The notes under the pieces: model-generated
What the model was told of the DNA's origin: nothing
Database searches by the model: none
What the model saw: the letters and a program-made list of their open reading frames with translations, nothing else
Shown here: positions 53,481 through 64,000 of the stretch, one piece after another
Numbering within the stretch: position 1 is the first letter of the stretch
Layout of the letters: each line of letters begins with the position of its first letter
Translations under genes and position numbers: made by a program
DNA from: Diphasiastrum complanatum
Lineage: Eukaryota > Streptophyta > Lycopodiopsida > Lycopodiales > Lycopodiaceae
NCBI GenBank assembly: GCA_029204225.1
Contig: CM055108.1
Span: 20,963,644-21,027,643, forward strand
Direction of reading: 5' to 3'
Length of the DNA: 64,000 bases

Positions 53481-55200
53481 TCCTAGATTTATGGAGTATG
53501 TTGCTCAATCTAACCACCTACATGGCAAGACTCAAGGATGAGGCTAGAATAACAAATTAGGTCAAGATTTCACTTACAACTCAATTGAATTGTTTTTTCA
53601 TTTTTGAAAAATGGAATATTCAAGGCAAAAAACAAAAAAACCATGTATGATTTAGTTTTTGAGTGATCTATGTGTAGTTACGAGCTGCATTGTGTATCTT
53701 ATAGAAGCTAAGCCATGAAAATGTAGACTGAGGTTGGGTATGTGGTGCTCTTTTATTAAAAAGTATGGCCTTATGCTCTACAGAAGTACTTACATAAATA
53801 TCAATTGTGTATTATGTGCATTCTCACTGTGAAAATTTAAGTACACAGTTTTAAGAATCTCAACTATCTTTGCCAAATCATGGTTGTCATCATTGTGAGA
53901 TCTTGAGTAGGGAGGCAAAACAAAATTAGCCTCCCTCATTGATCACCTCCCTGCTCTCATAATTTGGGAATGGGGAGGCAAAAAAATTTTGGCTCTCATT
54001 CATTGTGAGATCTCGTGTGCAGGGAGACAACAAATATTAGCATTTGTTAATCATCGATGATCAATGAGGGAGGCCAAAAAAAAAAAATTATCCCACATTG
54101 ATTGTTGGCAATCAATGGTGAAATCATTTTTTTTTTTGCATAGTGGCCACCTCTAATTTGTGATCGAAGAAAAAATCAAATTTAATATCATAAACAATCA
54201 TAAAAGCCTTCAAAACACTAAGTTTTATATTACTACACAGAGTACAACTTGTGTGCATTTGTATTCAAGGGTTTTATTGGGGACATCGTGCCTTCATATT
54301 GTTTGCAAAGTGAATCAAGACCTTTGGCCTGTCATATGTTGTTCAAACATCTGATATGTTCTATTATAAATATTTTAATATGCTCTATTATCTTGATGTT
54401 GCAATTCTAAGATATTAATCAACTTAACCTCATCTTGATGTTTTTTTATTTAGGGAACATGAATGTTAAGAATGCCATCCTCAACATTGGATCTCACTTC
54501 CTCCACTTTTGCATTATGTGGCCAAAAGCGTCACAAAAAAATGTGCCACCCAATGCCATTTAAGCATCTTCTTTTTCTTACGTACTCTCCAAGTTAGAGA
54601 GCAGCGTTGATGGCCATCAATGAACAAGGCCCACAAAAATTGTCTAACTCATTGATCGTTGGACACAATTTTTTATAAATGTTTCAAGATATGACAGAAC
54701 CTCTCTGAAGGCTTGATCGAGAGGGTTTTAGCAGCACTGCCTTTCCACGCTTCTTGAAATGCGAGCAGTTTGCAAAGCTTAGAGCTCGCTGATCCTTTTT
54801 CAACACTTTATTAAGCTTTGCACTCAGACTTGTAGACCCCAACATCACTTCCTTTGTCTCACAATGGTTGGGCCGAAAAACACACTTGCAGCTTTCAATC
54901 TCGCTTCAAACAACTAGCAGTCCTCAAGTTTGAGAGCACAAAAAGAAAATTGCCCCCCTCATTGATCGCCAACGATCAATGAGAGAGGCAATTTTGTGTG
55001 TCATTGATTGCCATCAATGACGGAGGCAATTATTGTGCCCCTTCTTCATTTAGGCGTGCAATCTTTGTGTCACTGAGAGCACAAAAAAAAATTGCCTCTC
55101 TCATTGATCATCAGCGATCAATGAGGAGGCAATTTCTATGTGCGTTCTTCATTGATTGCATCAACACTGCTTTTCGAGCTTTGTTCTAATTTTAAATGAG
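53481..55200. other. Cluster of short hairpin repeats, no gene
   Basis: Repeated word TTGCCTC(n)CTCATTGATC with its inverse. Examples are 54946-54968 with 54973-54995 (23-bp arms, 21 matches, 4-nt loop), 55089-55109 with 55116-55135, 55001-55020 (TCATTGAT, loop TGCC, ATCAATGA) and 53929-53944 with 54059-54074 (16 bp perfect). They look like small foldback elements or decayed copies of one. No coding domain is seen. Confidence 0.7.
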
Positions 55201-58200
55201 ATAAAGAAATAGTAGGGCAAAAGTGACATTTTAGAATTTCAGAAGGAGGCCTAACGATCTTGGGTAACTAGGGCAATGTGCCATTTTGTGTGCCTGGCTG
55301 CAACTGAGGCCAGGAAAAAGTTGTTTGGCGCATTGCTCACCAATGTTGCGAGCAATGTGCCAAGCTCTTTTGTGTGCAGCTGTGCAAAGCGAATTCTTTC
55401 CCTTGTGGCAGCTGGAGCAGGATTGATTTTTCTGAACACATTGGCTCTAAGGGCCATATTCCCATGATGGCCCAAAAACTAACGAACGAAAAATAATGAC
55501 ATTGAATGAGCACACAACATGTACATATTTTGAATACCTAGTTGCTCTGTTTTGAAATAAAAATAGATGTCATTATACATGACCAAACCAAGGTTGGGCT
55601 AATACTCAAAAAATTTATGCCACCCGGATCTGATATTGCAATTTTTTCACAAATTTAATAATGATTGGACATTATTATGAGGAGGTATATGAGTTGTAGA
55701 CTAGCTAATACCTCAAGGGTGATATCATCAGATTATCAACCCAATTATTGATATCCAATTGGTATATTAAAAAAAAATTATTTAAAGATAATATGTAATT
55801 TCTGAGGGGCCTGACTTTTTTCACATGCAATATGCAATTGATTTTGAGGAGACAACATTTCTTGATGCCCATCAATGTATTTGGGGCACTCAAAAAAATA
55901 TATACATGCTTAAATTTATAATATCAAGAAACTTCTACTACTATCAAACAAAAATTTTGATAACCCTAGCTCTACTATTAATGTGAAAATTAAGATAGTT
56001 AAATATACGGAATTTGATTCCGAACCCTAATATTATAAGATTATAGAGCATAATAAATAGTGTGTGATGTAATATAATTGTTGATATGGGGGGGCACACA
56101 TATTAATAGTATTAATACCCCCAACAATGAAGATTGTACCAAGCCAAAGTTGACCTTATTTCCTAACTTTCAACGAGGTCGTTCTTCTTTTACCTTTCAC
56201 ATGATGTGTAATGCAAGGGTACCTTTTAAATAGAATAAGTATTCATGAACCTTTCAACCACTTATACATATAATCTTGTTACATTTTACAATAAAATTTT
56301 AAAGTTTTCAAACTAGCATGACATTTGATTTTTTGAAGTTACCTTTCAAAAGGAAGGACAATTTTTAAGTTTGTCATTCAAATGACATGCTTTAAAATTG
56401 TTGATGTTCTTTGAAAGTTATACTAGCTTTGCATTGAATCCAAGCTTGCTGCCAACCAGTGCTTGCATCTAAGCTTGCTACCAACCAATGCTCAGGAAAA
56501 TATGCACAGTATAGGAATGGAATTGACAAATTTGTTCAAAAATCGATATTTTTTGACGATTTATTATACAATCATATAAACCATGATAAAATATTTAACG
56601 ATTTCTTATACAATCATATAAACCTCTTTAAAATTATTCAAAAAACTGAGAATTTATATAAAATGCAAGTTTATTTTGAGGATAACTCAAAAAGAGTTCT
56701 CAGTTCTCACTTCCTGGAGATATTAAAGAGAACCGTGTTCTGCAGTATGTAGTATTCTCCGTGGAGGCCAGTAACTATCTGTAACTAATAAGTATACTTC
56801 TATACTTCTTAATGATCCATGTGCGTCATTGAAATTTGCTACGACGATAGAGAGAGAGAAAACGACTGCCATGGCTGTATACGCGTAGTTAGCTTCGACA
56901 ACGAGTACCATGGGTGTAGTCTGCTTCGACGGTGAGTGATGGCTGCAAAGGTGTAATCTATTTCGACGGTGAGTGATGGATGCTTGAGTGAAACGAAGGG
57001 AGTGTGGAGTGTGGACTGTGGACTGAAACTCCAAAAGCTGATATTGAGTATTATTATTGAGAGACTTCATAAATTTCGTGGGCTGTAACTTTTTCTGTTC
57101 ACCATACGTTTGTCCCGTGCCTTCCAATGCTCCATTAATATGATGCGCAATCGCGTTATGGAAAATTTGAATTTGACATTACTGATTACTCTTCGAAGTT
57201 CCACGGGACCACGGTCCATCATCCATGTGTCCTGTGCTAAAAAGTTCTCACGAATGCTGTGATTTGTGTGTGACAGCTTCTGCCTTCTGAGTTAAGACAG
57301 CGATGAAGTTATGAACTAAGGCTGCTCGGTGCTGACTGCTGACCATCGCTACCTATTGGGTTTTCGAACTTGGGCAAATGCCAAATGACCATTGGCGACG
57401 TGAGCGGCCGCTAGTTCTGCGTTGCAACAGAGCCCAGGCTTCAGGGGTGTGCACTGTGGTGCCTGTGGACTCTGGAATGATTGCAAACACATGTTACAGG
57501 CGGTGCAGTTAACTCCTCTCCGTACATTACTAAAACCGCACTCAATGGGTGGGAAATTCTTTCATCTTTGATGATTGATCACTTATAAGTTATCAAGTAC
57601 TGTTTGTTGAGGTATGGTGGAATGCCTGAGTGCCTCGTCCGAGGAACTTAAATGTAGGGAAGGCCCTTGCCCGAAGGAGGTGGGAGCCATAGGGCAGGGT
57701 TTTGAGTTTTGACATGCACGGAAGGCCCGATGCCCTCAGGCCTGATGGAGAGAGAATGCACATTTCGGGAAGAGAATGGTAAATTTCAAAAGAGAGAAAG
57801 GTATATGCATGTTATGATACTGGAGTCAACTCCAAAATACCCACAGCCTAATTTTCATGATCTAACATAAATTTCTTTGGATTCATTTCATAAACCCAAG
57901 CCGTCGAAGTTTTAATCAAGTGAGGAACTCGTTAATGGTACGAGGCCACATAGTAATTTTGGGATTTTTGGCATGACATAAAAAGTTGTGCTCTTTGCCA
58001 TTTCTTGGTGTATGTATAAGGTGGTGCGGTCATACCAACACCACTACACCATATCCCATAGTAACTCTTAACTTAAATTTGCTTGGTGTATGTATATGTA
58101 GTGTGTACAATAATGAACATATGCCACATGTACATATGCCAAAAAATGGCCAAAGGCACAACTTCTCATGTCAGGCCAAAAACCCCAAAATAAATTGCAC

Positions 58201-58329
58201 TTTGGCCTCCTTCCAACTAACTAACCTCTCATCTAACCAGGACTTCAATTGACTGACCTTATGAAATGCCCAATGAACCCACATACCTTCTCTCATTTTA
58301 TAAATCTCAAGTTAAAAAACTACAATTCC
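55201..58329. other. Spacer without recognised gene
   Basis: Frames on both strands at 55251-55475 have no motif. Small direct repeats occur at 56444-56495 (AAGCTTGCTRCCAACCARTG twice) and at 56558-56631 (TTATACAATCATATAAACC twice, ~49 bp apart). A long AT-rich stretch spans 55500-56700. Nothing else could be supported. Confidence 0.45.
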
Positions 58330-58975
58330 CAGTTGACTATGAGTGTGACAAAACATTGTTTGACTAACAGTTTGGTCATAATGTCAGCTATCATTTTATT
58401 AGTCTGATAGCAATGGCCTTCTTGCACTACATGTTATGGCCATATCCAGCAAAGGATTTGGAATAGTCCTGTGTTGGTTATGCCTTGATTTAATTCCATG
58501 TCAAGACCAGTTTGTAACTAATAACCTTGAGAGGACACAAACACTTCTATTGAGACATGTGGAGCAGTGCATGGCTTGTGACGATCATATGCATGAGGAT
58601 AGCATGGGATATGTGACCTCTGTTTAGATGGACTGCATGGGAGGTTGCATGGGTGCATGCATAGGCTTTTTACCCCTATGTATACAAGTAGGGACACGCC
58701 CTCCTCCATTCTAAGCTTTGGCTCTTGGTTGCCAGTTTCTCTCCTCTCCTCAGGTATTCACTTGTCATGGCTCGGGGGTAAGGTGTTCGAATACATCTCA
58801 GTTGGATGGGTGGTTTGGCTCTCACTTGTCTCTATGTGTGTTGATAATGTCCTCATCATAGTAATCTTCTTGGTAGTCTCTACACTACATCATGTACAAA
58901 AATGATACCGAATACCAATGTGCTTACTCTTCGTATGTAAAGGTGTTATTTGTACATAAAAAGCAACAAGAGTCA
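58330..58975 (-). pseudogene. Copia RNase H remnant split by a solo LTR
   Basis: On the minus strand, TKSKHIGIRYHF (58960-58900) continues after removal of the 58432-58884 insertion as FVHDVVQEGHCYQ, then DIMTKLLV (58427-58340). This is the C-terminal part of copia RNase H, with one further frameshift at YHF. No RT or LTR of this element is identified nearby. Confidence 0.75.
58432..58884 (+). repeat. Solo LTR (453 bp) with 5-bp target-site duplication
   Basis: The insertion begins TGTTATGGCC and ends TCTCTACA, giving TG...CA termini. It is flanked by CTACA at 58427-58431 and 58885-58889. Removing it with one CTACA copy rejoins the surrounding RNase H reading frame, which independently confirms the boundaries. 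A TATA-like GTATACAAG lies near 58680. Orientation is tentative. It is presumably the product of LTR-LTR recombination. Confidence 0.85.
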
Positions 58976-59640
58976 AGATGTAACCACACAAAAAAACAAA
59001 ATAGAGAAAATCAGTGAAAAATTCAAATAAATTTATTGGAGGCTACTTAAAATGTGTATTAGTATTGAAGAGAAGATTCACATATACATACCTATCTCTC
59101 ATTGACTCGAAAACAAAAGCATTGAAGAATAGCAACAACATAAGCTTTGATCGAATGAGATTTAATGTCCAATCCTCTTCCACCTCAATGGTTGTAATAA
59201 TAGCATCATTTAGTTCCACCTGAATTTCTATTTAATCTTCATGGTTCAATGTAAAAACATATGGCAAGAATTTTTGACATTGAATTTATACCATATTTGT
59301 TGGAGCATCTTGATAATTATGGGAGTGTAGTTCAAATTTAAATTTTTTGCATTTTGAGCATAATTCTTGTGATGACTTTATACGTAGCAGATCTGTTCAC
59401 TAATTCCTCATCAATGTATGGATTCTTCAGACCAATTCATTACAGTTTGGCACGGATGCTTGTTTGGCGTTTACTTCTTGGCAAAAAGAGTCTTGATTAC
59501 ATTTAGCCAGACCATAAGATTAGCATTGTAGTATAATTTATCCATCCTATCACTGGATTCTTGGGACTCGTTTTCTCCTAAACAATACTTACATCAATTG
59601 AAAATGCAAGCCACGATGCTCAACAAGTATTAGAATGTAG
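58976..59640. other. No gene seen
   Basis: AT-rich sequence. An open frame at 59014-59223 has no motif. It is likely retrotransposon-derived. Confidence 0.4.
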
Positions 59641-61245
59641 CTCAGTTTAACATCTATCAGAATGCCTACTTCTACTTGATGTAAAAAATGACTGGAAACA
59701 GATCTTGAAAGTTCAAATTAATCTATGCTAATTAACAAGGATTACAAGTGCAAGAATCAAAAAACACTCATCTCTTGATTCTTGAACTTTCCAAGAACAT
59801 CAAGAATTGAAATGTAGATGAATATGCAAGATCTATGCCACAATTTCAGCCTATTTAGTTTACTTGAATGCTGGTTCTACTCTATTCCACAAACAATAAA
59901 TCTAATCCATGCTACTTCCACAAAACATAATGAAGAAATCAAGGAATCTAATCTAGTTTCACAACCACACATAAAAATGGAAGTGCAAGATCATAGAAGA
60001 CATCACACAAGAAACCAATATGATCAAGGAATTCAAGAATTGCTAATACTCGTGGAAGATCATCTATTCAATAATCAAGAGCAAGATAATTACATGTAAA
60101 GCTCCCTCACAAGAGAGGGGACCTCTTAAATAACCAAGAGGGCTGCCCTTGCGGAGCCTAAATGGCAATTCCACCATTTTACAAATTACATGTGGAATTA
60201 GCTTCTCCACTAGAGGTCACCATTGTGAATTTTAGCACGTGTGAACTTCACCACACACCCTACTGAATCTTACTGAGGTGTTGTGATTGCACAAGATTAA
60301 TCAAAGAACAGTATGCTTGAAAAATCTAAGGCAAGAGCACAATGACATACATCTGATGAAAAACTAACTCTTCACTATGAGAAATGAATGTCAGAAATAA
60401 TTCTAAGTGTTCAGTATGGGAAAAAGAGGCTGCTCTCGGGTAGAGAGAGAAAATCAAGCATAGAAAACTTGGGTAGAGAGAGAATGAGTCCAAAACACCA
60501 AAATCTCAATATTCACAATAATGGCAAAACATGTCCAGCTTTCCCTACATGAGAGAGACTCAAATTCCTACAGTGGAGTTGCATGGAAAGTCCACTTAAC
60601 TGAACTAATTCACCTACCAGAGATCCACATGTGTAACTGAAGAGACCGAATGATTCACGTTCCACCCCACCATAGGACCTAATCTGGGTCCACCCTCCGT
60701 GCCCTGGCCTATGAATGTCTCAAGCGAGATTCGACTTCCATCCTAGATGGCATCCCATACCACTACCTAGGCTCTCAGCCATCTCTCCACCCCAAGCATG
60801 CATCCTGGTCCCACCTCCTCCTAGGTACACAGGATGGTAATGAGTCCTCCTCCCCTTGTATACCTCGGAGGAGAGAGAGACTCCAAGCCATGTGCACACC
60901 TAGATCATGACACATGGCAACCATGCAGGTTTAGGCATGTACTGCATGTCAACTCATAAAATTGCCTAGACATGTGTAGATCACAGAAACTACTTTGCAT
61001 GTTGCATGCATTGATTGCATGTGGCTTGCATGCATACAGTAAGACTTTGTATGCTATCAAAACATCTGCATGTTATCATAATTGAACCTATCTAACTCAA
61101 ATCCGAGCTACACTAGAAGGATATGTGCTCAATTCACACTCCTTTTATGTACAATAGTGAGTTTTAGTGGAAATCACCATGGACATGACCCCAAACTCGA
61201 GATAGGAAGATAATATTTTAATAATCTTCACACTCCTCCTTAAAA
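59641..61245 (-). repeat. Probable copia 3' LTR with polypurine tract; outer boundary unknown
   Basis: On the minus strand a purine tract (AAGGAGGAG, about 61234-61243) is followed by TGTGAAGATTATT starting at 61232, the layout of a 3' LTR. The LTR would extend leftward through non-coding sequence with GA/CT-rich runs near 60420-60500 and 60870. The outer end is a guess. It contains CACGTG cores at 60238. Confidence 0.5.
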
Positions 61246-61319
61246 TTTATGTTCCTATCAACATAGACTTCAAAATTAGGCCAAGGTTTGACCTCATCTT
61301 CAAAAATACATTCTTGAGT

Positions 61320-61530
61320 AGAGGCTTAATGAGACTGAGTCTCCCCCTTCACTTCCCTAAAAATCCCTAAAAATACTGAGTCTCCCCCTTCACTTCCCTA
61401 AAAATCCAAAAAATCCAAAAAACACCAAAAATCCAATAAACACCAAACATCCAAAAACACCAAAAACTCTAAAAAATCCAAACACACCGAAAACACATAC
61501 CCAACACAAAAAAGACACAACAGTACCCAA
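61320..61530. repeat. 40-bp direct repeat and CAAAAATCC-type low-complexity run
   Basis: ACTGAGTCTCCCCCTTCACT followed by TCCCTAAAAATCC occurs twice, about 40 bp apart (near 61334 and 61374). A degenerate run of CCAAAAA(A/C) words continues to about 61520. It lies inside the copia element next to its polypurine tract. Confidence 0.8.
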
Positions 61531-61569
61531 TGGACCAACATACAGATCCTGAAATACCATAAGATTATC

Positions 61570-62030
61570 CATACGAGATCAGGTCCCCTGTAGCTGAACA
61601 AATCAGGCGTCATAGCATGTGATGTATATGGCGAAACATCTCCCGCTACTACGGTCCAACTGTTTTTTATGACCATGATCGCTAAAGCATGTGACTGGTA
61701 TTTTAACCTTGATCGTGAAGATAAGACAGATTGGTCAATTTTGAAAGAGTCCTTTTAATCAAGCATTTTAAGCCCTTTCGCTTGATCAAGAATCCTTTTG
61801 TCAAATTGAGTAACATCAAGATGGCAAAAGATGAACGTGTCCGAGACTATATCGAGCGTTTCAAACTCCTCAAAAGTCGAGTACAAGAATAGCCCTCTGA
61901 ACAGATGCTCATCATCTGGTTCTTAGTCGACCTTCCAAGATGGATTAGACGCGAGCTTAAATCCAATGATGAATATATGAGCCTAAAGTTAGCTATGTCT
62001 AATGCCAACAAAGAAGAAGACAAGGGATCA
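61570..62030 (+). pseudogene. Second gypsy family: gag fragment, plus strand
   Basis: The frame reads ACDVYGETSPATTVQLFFMT, MIAKACDWYFNLDREDKTDW and SILKESF. After a frameshift it reads FVKLSNIKMAKDERVRDYIE, RFKLLKSRVQE, and then LPRWIRRELKSNDEYMSLKL. It parallels the minus-strand gag at 52495-51900 residue by residue. It is cut at 62031 exactly by the family A LTR. Confidence 0.8.
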
Positions 62031-62031
62031 G

Positions 62032-62859
62032 TGTGAAAAATACAAAAATAAGCTTGGTAGAGGCCAAAAATCTTGTATATAGATAAACACACATGTGTGG
62101 AGCCTGTTCCCATGTGTGAAGATAGTGTACTTGTCATGTACCATAATCATATAGGTTGTACATATGATTTAATTCAAGTTCTAGTGGCTAAAAAGGCCAC
62201 TAGTTTCCTAGACATATGACACATGGCATCAATTAATGGATTGCATGAGCCACATCCTTTGGTTAGGTGTCATATCACATGTGTAGATGACAGCTCACAT
62301 GTGTGGAATAAGCTGAAATAGGCAATGCTGACTTCTAGAAGATTTCCAAGTAGATCTCCATATAGAAGGAAAATGGACGAAAAGTGCTCAAAATAGAAGG
62401 TTTTGTCCAAGTGTCAATTTTGCATGGTGAATTATCATATGACAAAGCACCTTCACACATGTGGGATCAGAGGGATGATCAGTACCACGAGCTCCCACTT
62501 ATTGTATATATAGAGCCACATTTGGCCATAATCAATGTGAGACACCAATCTTGGTTTTAGAAGCAATTTTGAGTGATTCTCTCCATTTGTCTACATTTGT
62601 TTTGATTGTTTTGAGGTTCTATCAATGTGTACTTTATTTTGAGGTTGGAGTACGTACTCAGACATTTTTTTACACATGTGAAACCAGAAAGTACACCTAC
62701 CTTCAATTAATAATTGTTCTTGTTAGGATTTTGTGTCTAGAATTGATCTAGATTGATCTTAATCTCAAGTAGATTGATAGATCAAGAAATCTGACAACCA
62801 ATCCCTTTTGAGGATCAGATTAGGATACACTCTTGGTACTTTTTGTACTTTTTGCACAT
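62032..62859 (+). repeat. 5' LTR of copia family A, right-hand copy (828 bp)
   Basis: TGTGAAAAATAC to TTTTTGCACA, followed by the primer-binding site. It aligns along its full length with the LTR at 4782-5614 in opposite orientation. A TATATATA promoter-like run is near 62505. CACATGTG palindromic cores lie near 62090, 62278, 62298 and 62454. The bases just before it are ATCAG, one half of the expected target duplication. Confidence 0.92.
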
Positions 62860-62871
62860 GGTATCAGAGCC
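62860..62871 (+). promoter_or_regulatory. Primer-binding site (initiator Met tRNA), right-hand family A copy
   Basis: TGGTATCAGAGC directly follows the LTR end, as in the copy at 4770-4781. Confidence 0.93.
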
Positions 62872-64000
62872 TAGTACAAGAGGTTTTGTTGAAATTGATA
62901 GGGTTAATCCAAATCAAAGCCAAAATTAGCAGTTTTTTTGGAAACTAGTCAAATTTTGTGTAGCGAGTTGGATTTGATAGTATCCTCAAAATTTTTGGTC
63001 CAGATCTTGTTGTGGGCTGTAGGAACCCTTTTCACACATGTGAGGCCATACAGCTCCGATTTTGACTGAGAAATTTCAAAAATTTATAGAATTTGACTGA
63101 CATACCCAATTTGAGTGATTTTTGGTGCAAAATCAAGCATTTTCTATAGAAAATCTAATCCCTTGATTAGTTCTTGGATTAGATAAGCCAAGAAATTAAA
63201 TTTGAAGCTTGAATTAGGTGCATTAATTGATTATCTTTGATTTTTTGAGTGCATGTTGAAGTTGAGAGAGATTTCGCTAAAAATCATAGATTAAGGAGTG
63301 ATATGCAAGGTGAGAGGTTGAAATCCATTGTACCAGCACTCTAAATTTGTTCAAGAGTGATAGGGTCAAGTTTAGAAGCATCAATTTGCTAGAAAACATC
63401 CTTGGATCTGTCCTCCAAGTGAAACCTTTGAGAGTTTCTAGTGCATATAGAGCATCTATGCAAATCTTTTGTAGAATTTGATAGAGATTGGCTTCAATTG
63501 AAAGTTCTAGAAAAGAGATTGAGAACCAAGTCACATTATTTAATCCTACTCAATTTTTTTGAGTGTTTGTGAGGTTTGAAAAGAGTCATTAAGGTGTCTA
63601 TGGCAAATGTGTAGAGAGAGATCCAATTTTCTAAGAGTTCCTTCCTTTGTAGAAGGCAAGATCTAGAAGCTCATTTTGTGTTGTTATTGGTGGAGAATTT
63701 GTATTCTCCTAGGTGATCAAATCTTTCTAAGTGGCATTAGCTCTTTGAAGCACAATATCTTAGTGAGAAAAAGCACAACTTTTGATTTTGAATTTCATTC
63801 CAAGTCTTAAGAGGTAGAGTAATTGGTGGAATCCAATAGAGGTGATTGAATCAATTTATTGAGCAAAAATTGACATAGTATGTATGAAACTCAAATTAGT
63901 TCTATTCAACTTTCTTTGTGAGAGTGTGAGGGTCAATTTGAGATCCCATTGGATGTCTAGAATGAGGAGGAGTCCATATTTGAGTATTCATGCATGGTTG
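62872..64000 (+). other. Leader of the right-hand family A element, running off the window
   Basis: The first ~430 bp match the leader of copy 1 (4252-4769, minus). After about 63260 the match is lost, and no gag frame is visible to the window end, so this copy has an extended or replaced leader. A CACATGTG core at 63035-63042 corresponds to CACACGTGTG in copy 1. Confidence 0.7.

Noticed and set aside
55251-55475. Overlapping frames on both strands rich in Ala
   Set aside because: Both strands are open over the same bases, and neither shows a domain or splice context.
61340-61400. CCCTAAAAATCCCTAAAAAT resembling plant telomere repeats
   Set aside because: The unit is not the CCCTAAA heptamer, occurs only a few times, and lies in a copia element beside its polypurine tract.
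61390-61676. Phe/Gly/Leu-rich minus-strand frames
   Set aside because: They are translations of the low-complexity CCAAAAA run.
1-64000. tRNA, rRNA, organelle insertions or CRISPR arrays
   Set aside because: No cloverleaf, rRNA core sequence, organelle gene or regularly spaced direct repeat array was recognised by reading; a tRNAscan or Infernal search would be the decisive test.

Overview
The window looks like nuclear DNA of a land plant. The evidence is one intact 3-ketoacyl-CoA synthase gene (KCS, wax and cuticle very-long-chain lipid synthesis), plant-style Ty1/copia and Ty3/gypsy retrotransposons with plant primer-binding sites, and a multi-exon gene candidate with short GT-AG introns. 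Base composition is AT-rich. The species cannot be fixed from the sequence. No rRNA, tRNA, CRISPR array or bacterial operon was seen.

Most of the sequence is a nest of broken LTR retrotransposons. Copia family A has an ~830-bp LTR. It occupies 1-5614 (minus strand, 5' LTR at 4782-5614) and re-enters on the plus strand at 62032, so the window begins and ends in oppositely oriented copies. Further family A pieces lie at 34.6-37.9 kb, 43.3 kb, 46.6-47.8 kb and 53.1 kb. Copia family B (minus strand, ~974-bp LTR with TGTTGGA/TCCAACA ends) fills 13.4-20.6 kb and 26.2-28.0 kb. Copia family C (plus strand) fills 37.9-43.1 kb between long direct repeats. A gypsy element runs on the minus strand from 34.1 to 28.0 kb, with a sister fragment at 46.1-46.6 kb. 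A second gypsy family left gag pieces at 51.5-52.5 kb (minus) and 61.6-62.0 kb (plus). Smaller copia remnants, an inverted LTR fragment and a clean solo LTR (58432-58884) fill other gaps.

The host-like genes sit in islands. The KCS gene is at 23116-24999 (minus), with all three catalytic residues at family spacing. An unrecognised multi-exon gene candidate is at 48142-49552 (plus). Two degenerate histone H3-like sequences lie on the minus strand, at 10252-10602 and 50771-51166. The second begins with the canonical H3 N-terminus and has a lengthened, Trp-containing loop 1 reminiscent of centromeric H3. It overlaps a downstream 181-codon reading frame.

The most unusual observation is in family A. 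In three independent copies, part or all of the reverse transcriptase/RNase H region is missing, and each carries the same unrecognised sense-strand coding segment (roughly 1-1410, 35140-35714 and 46640-47130). In one copy this segment lies between the start of reverse transcriptase and the end of RNase H. This looks like a non-autonomous retrotransposon lineage with captured or replaced cargo.
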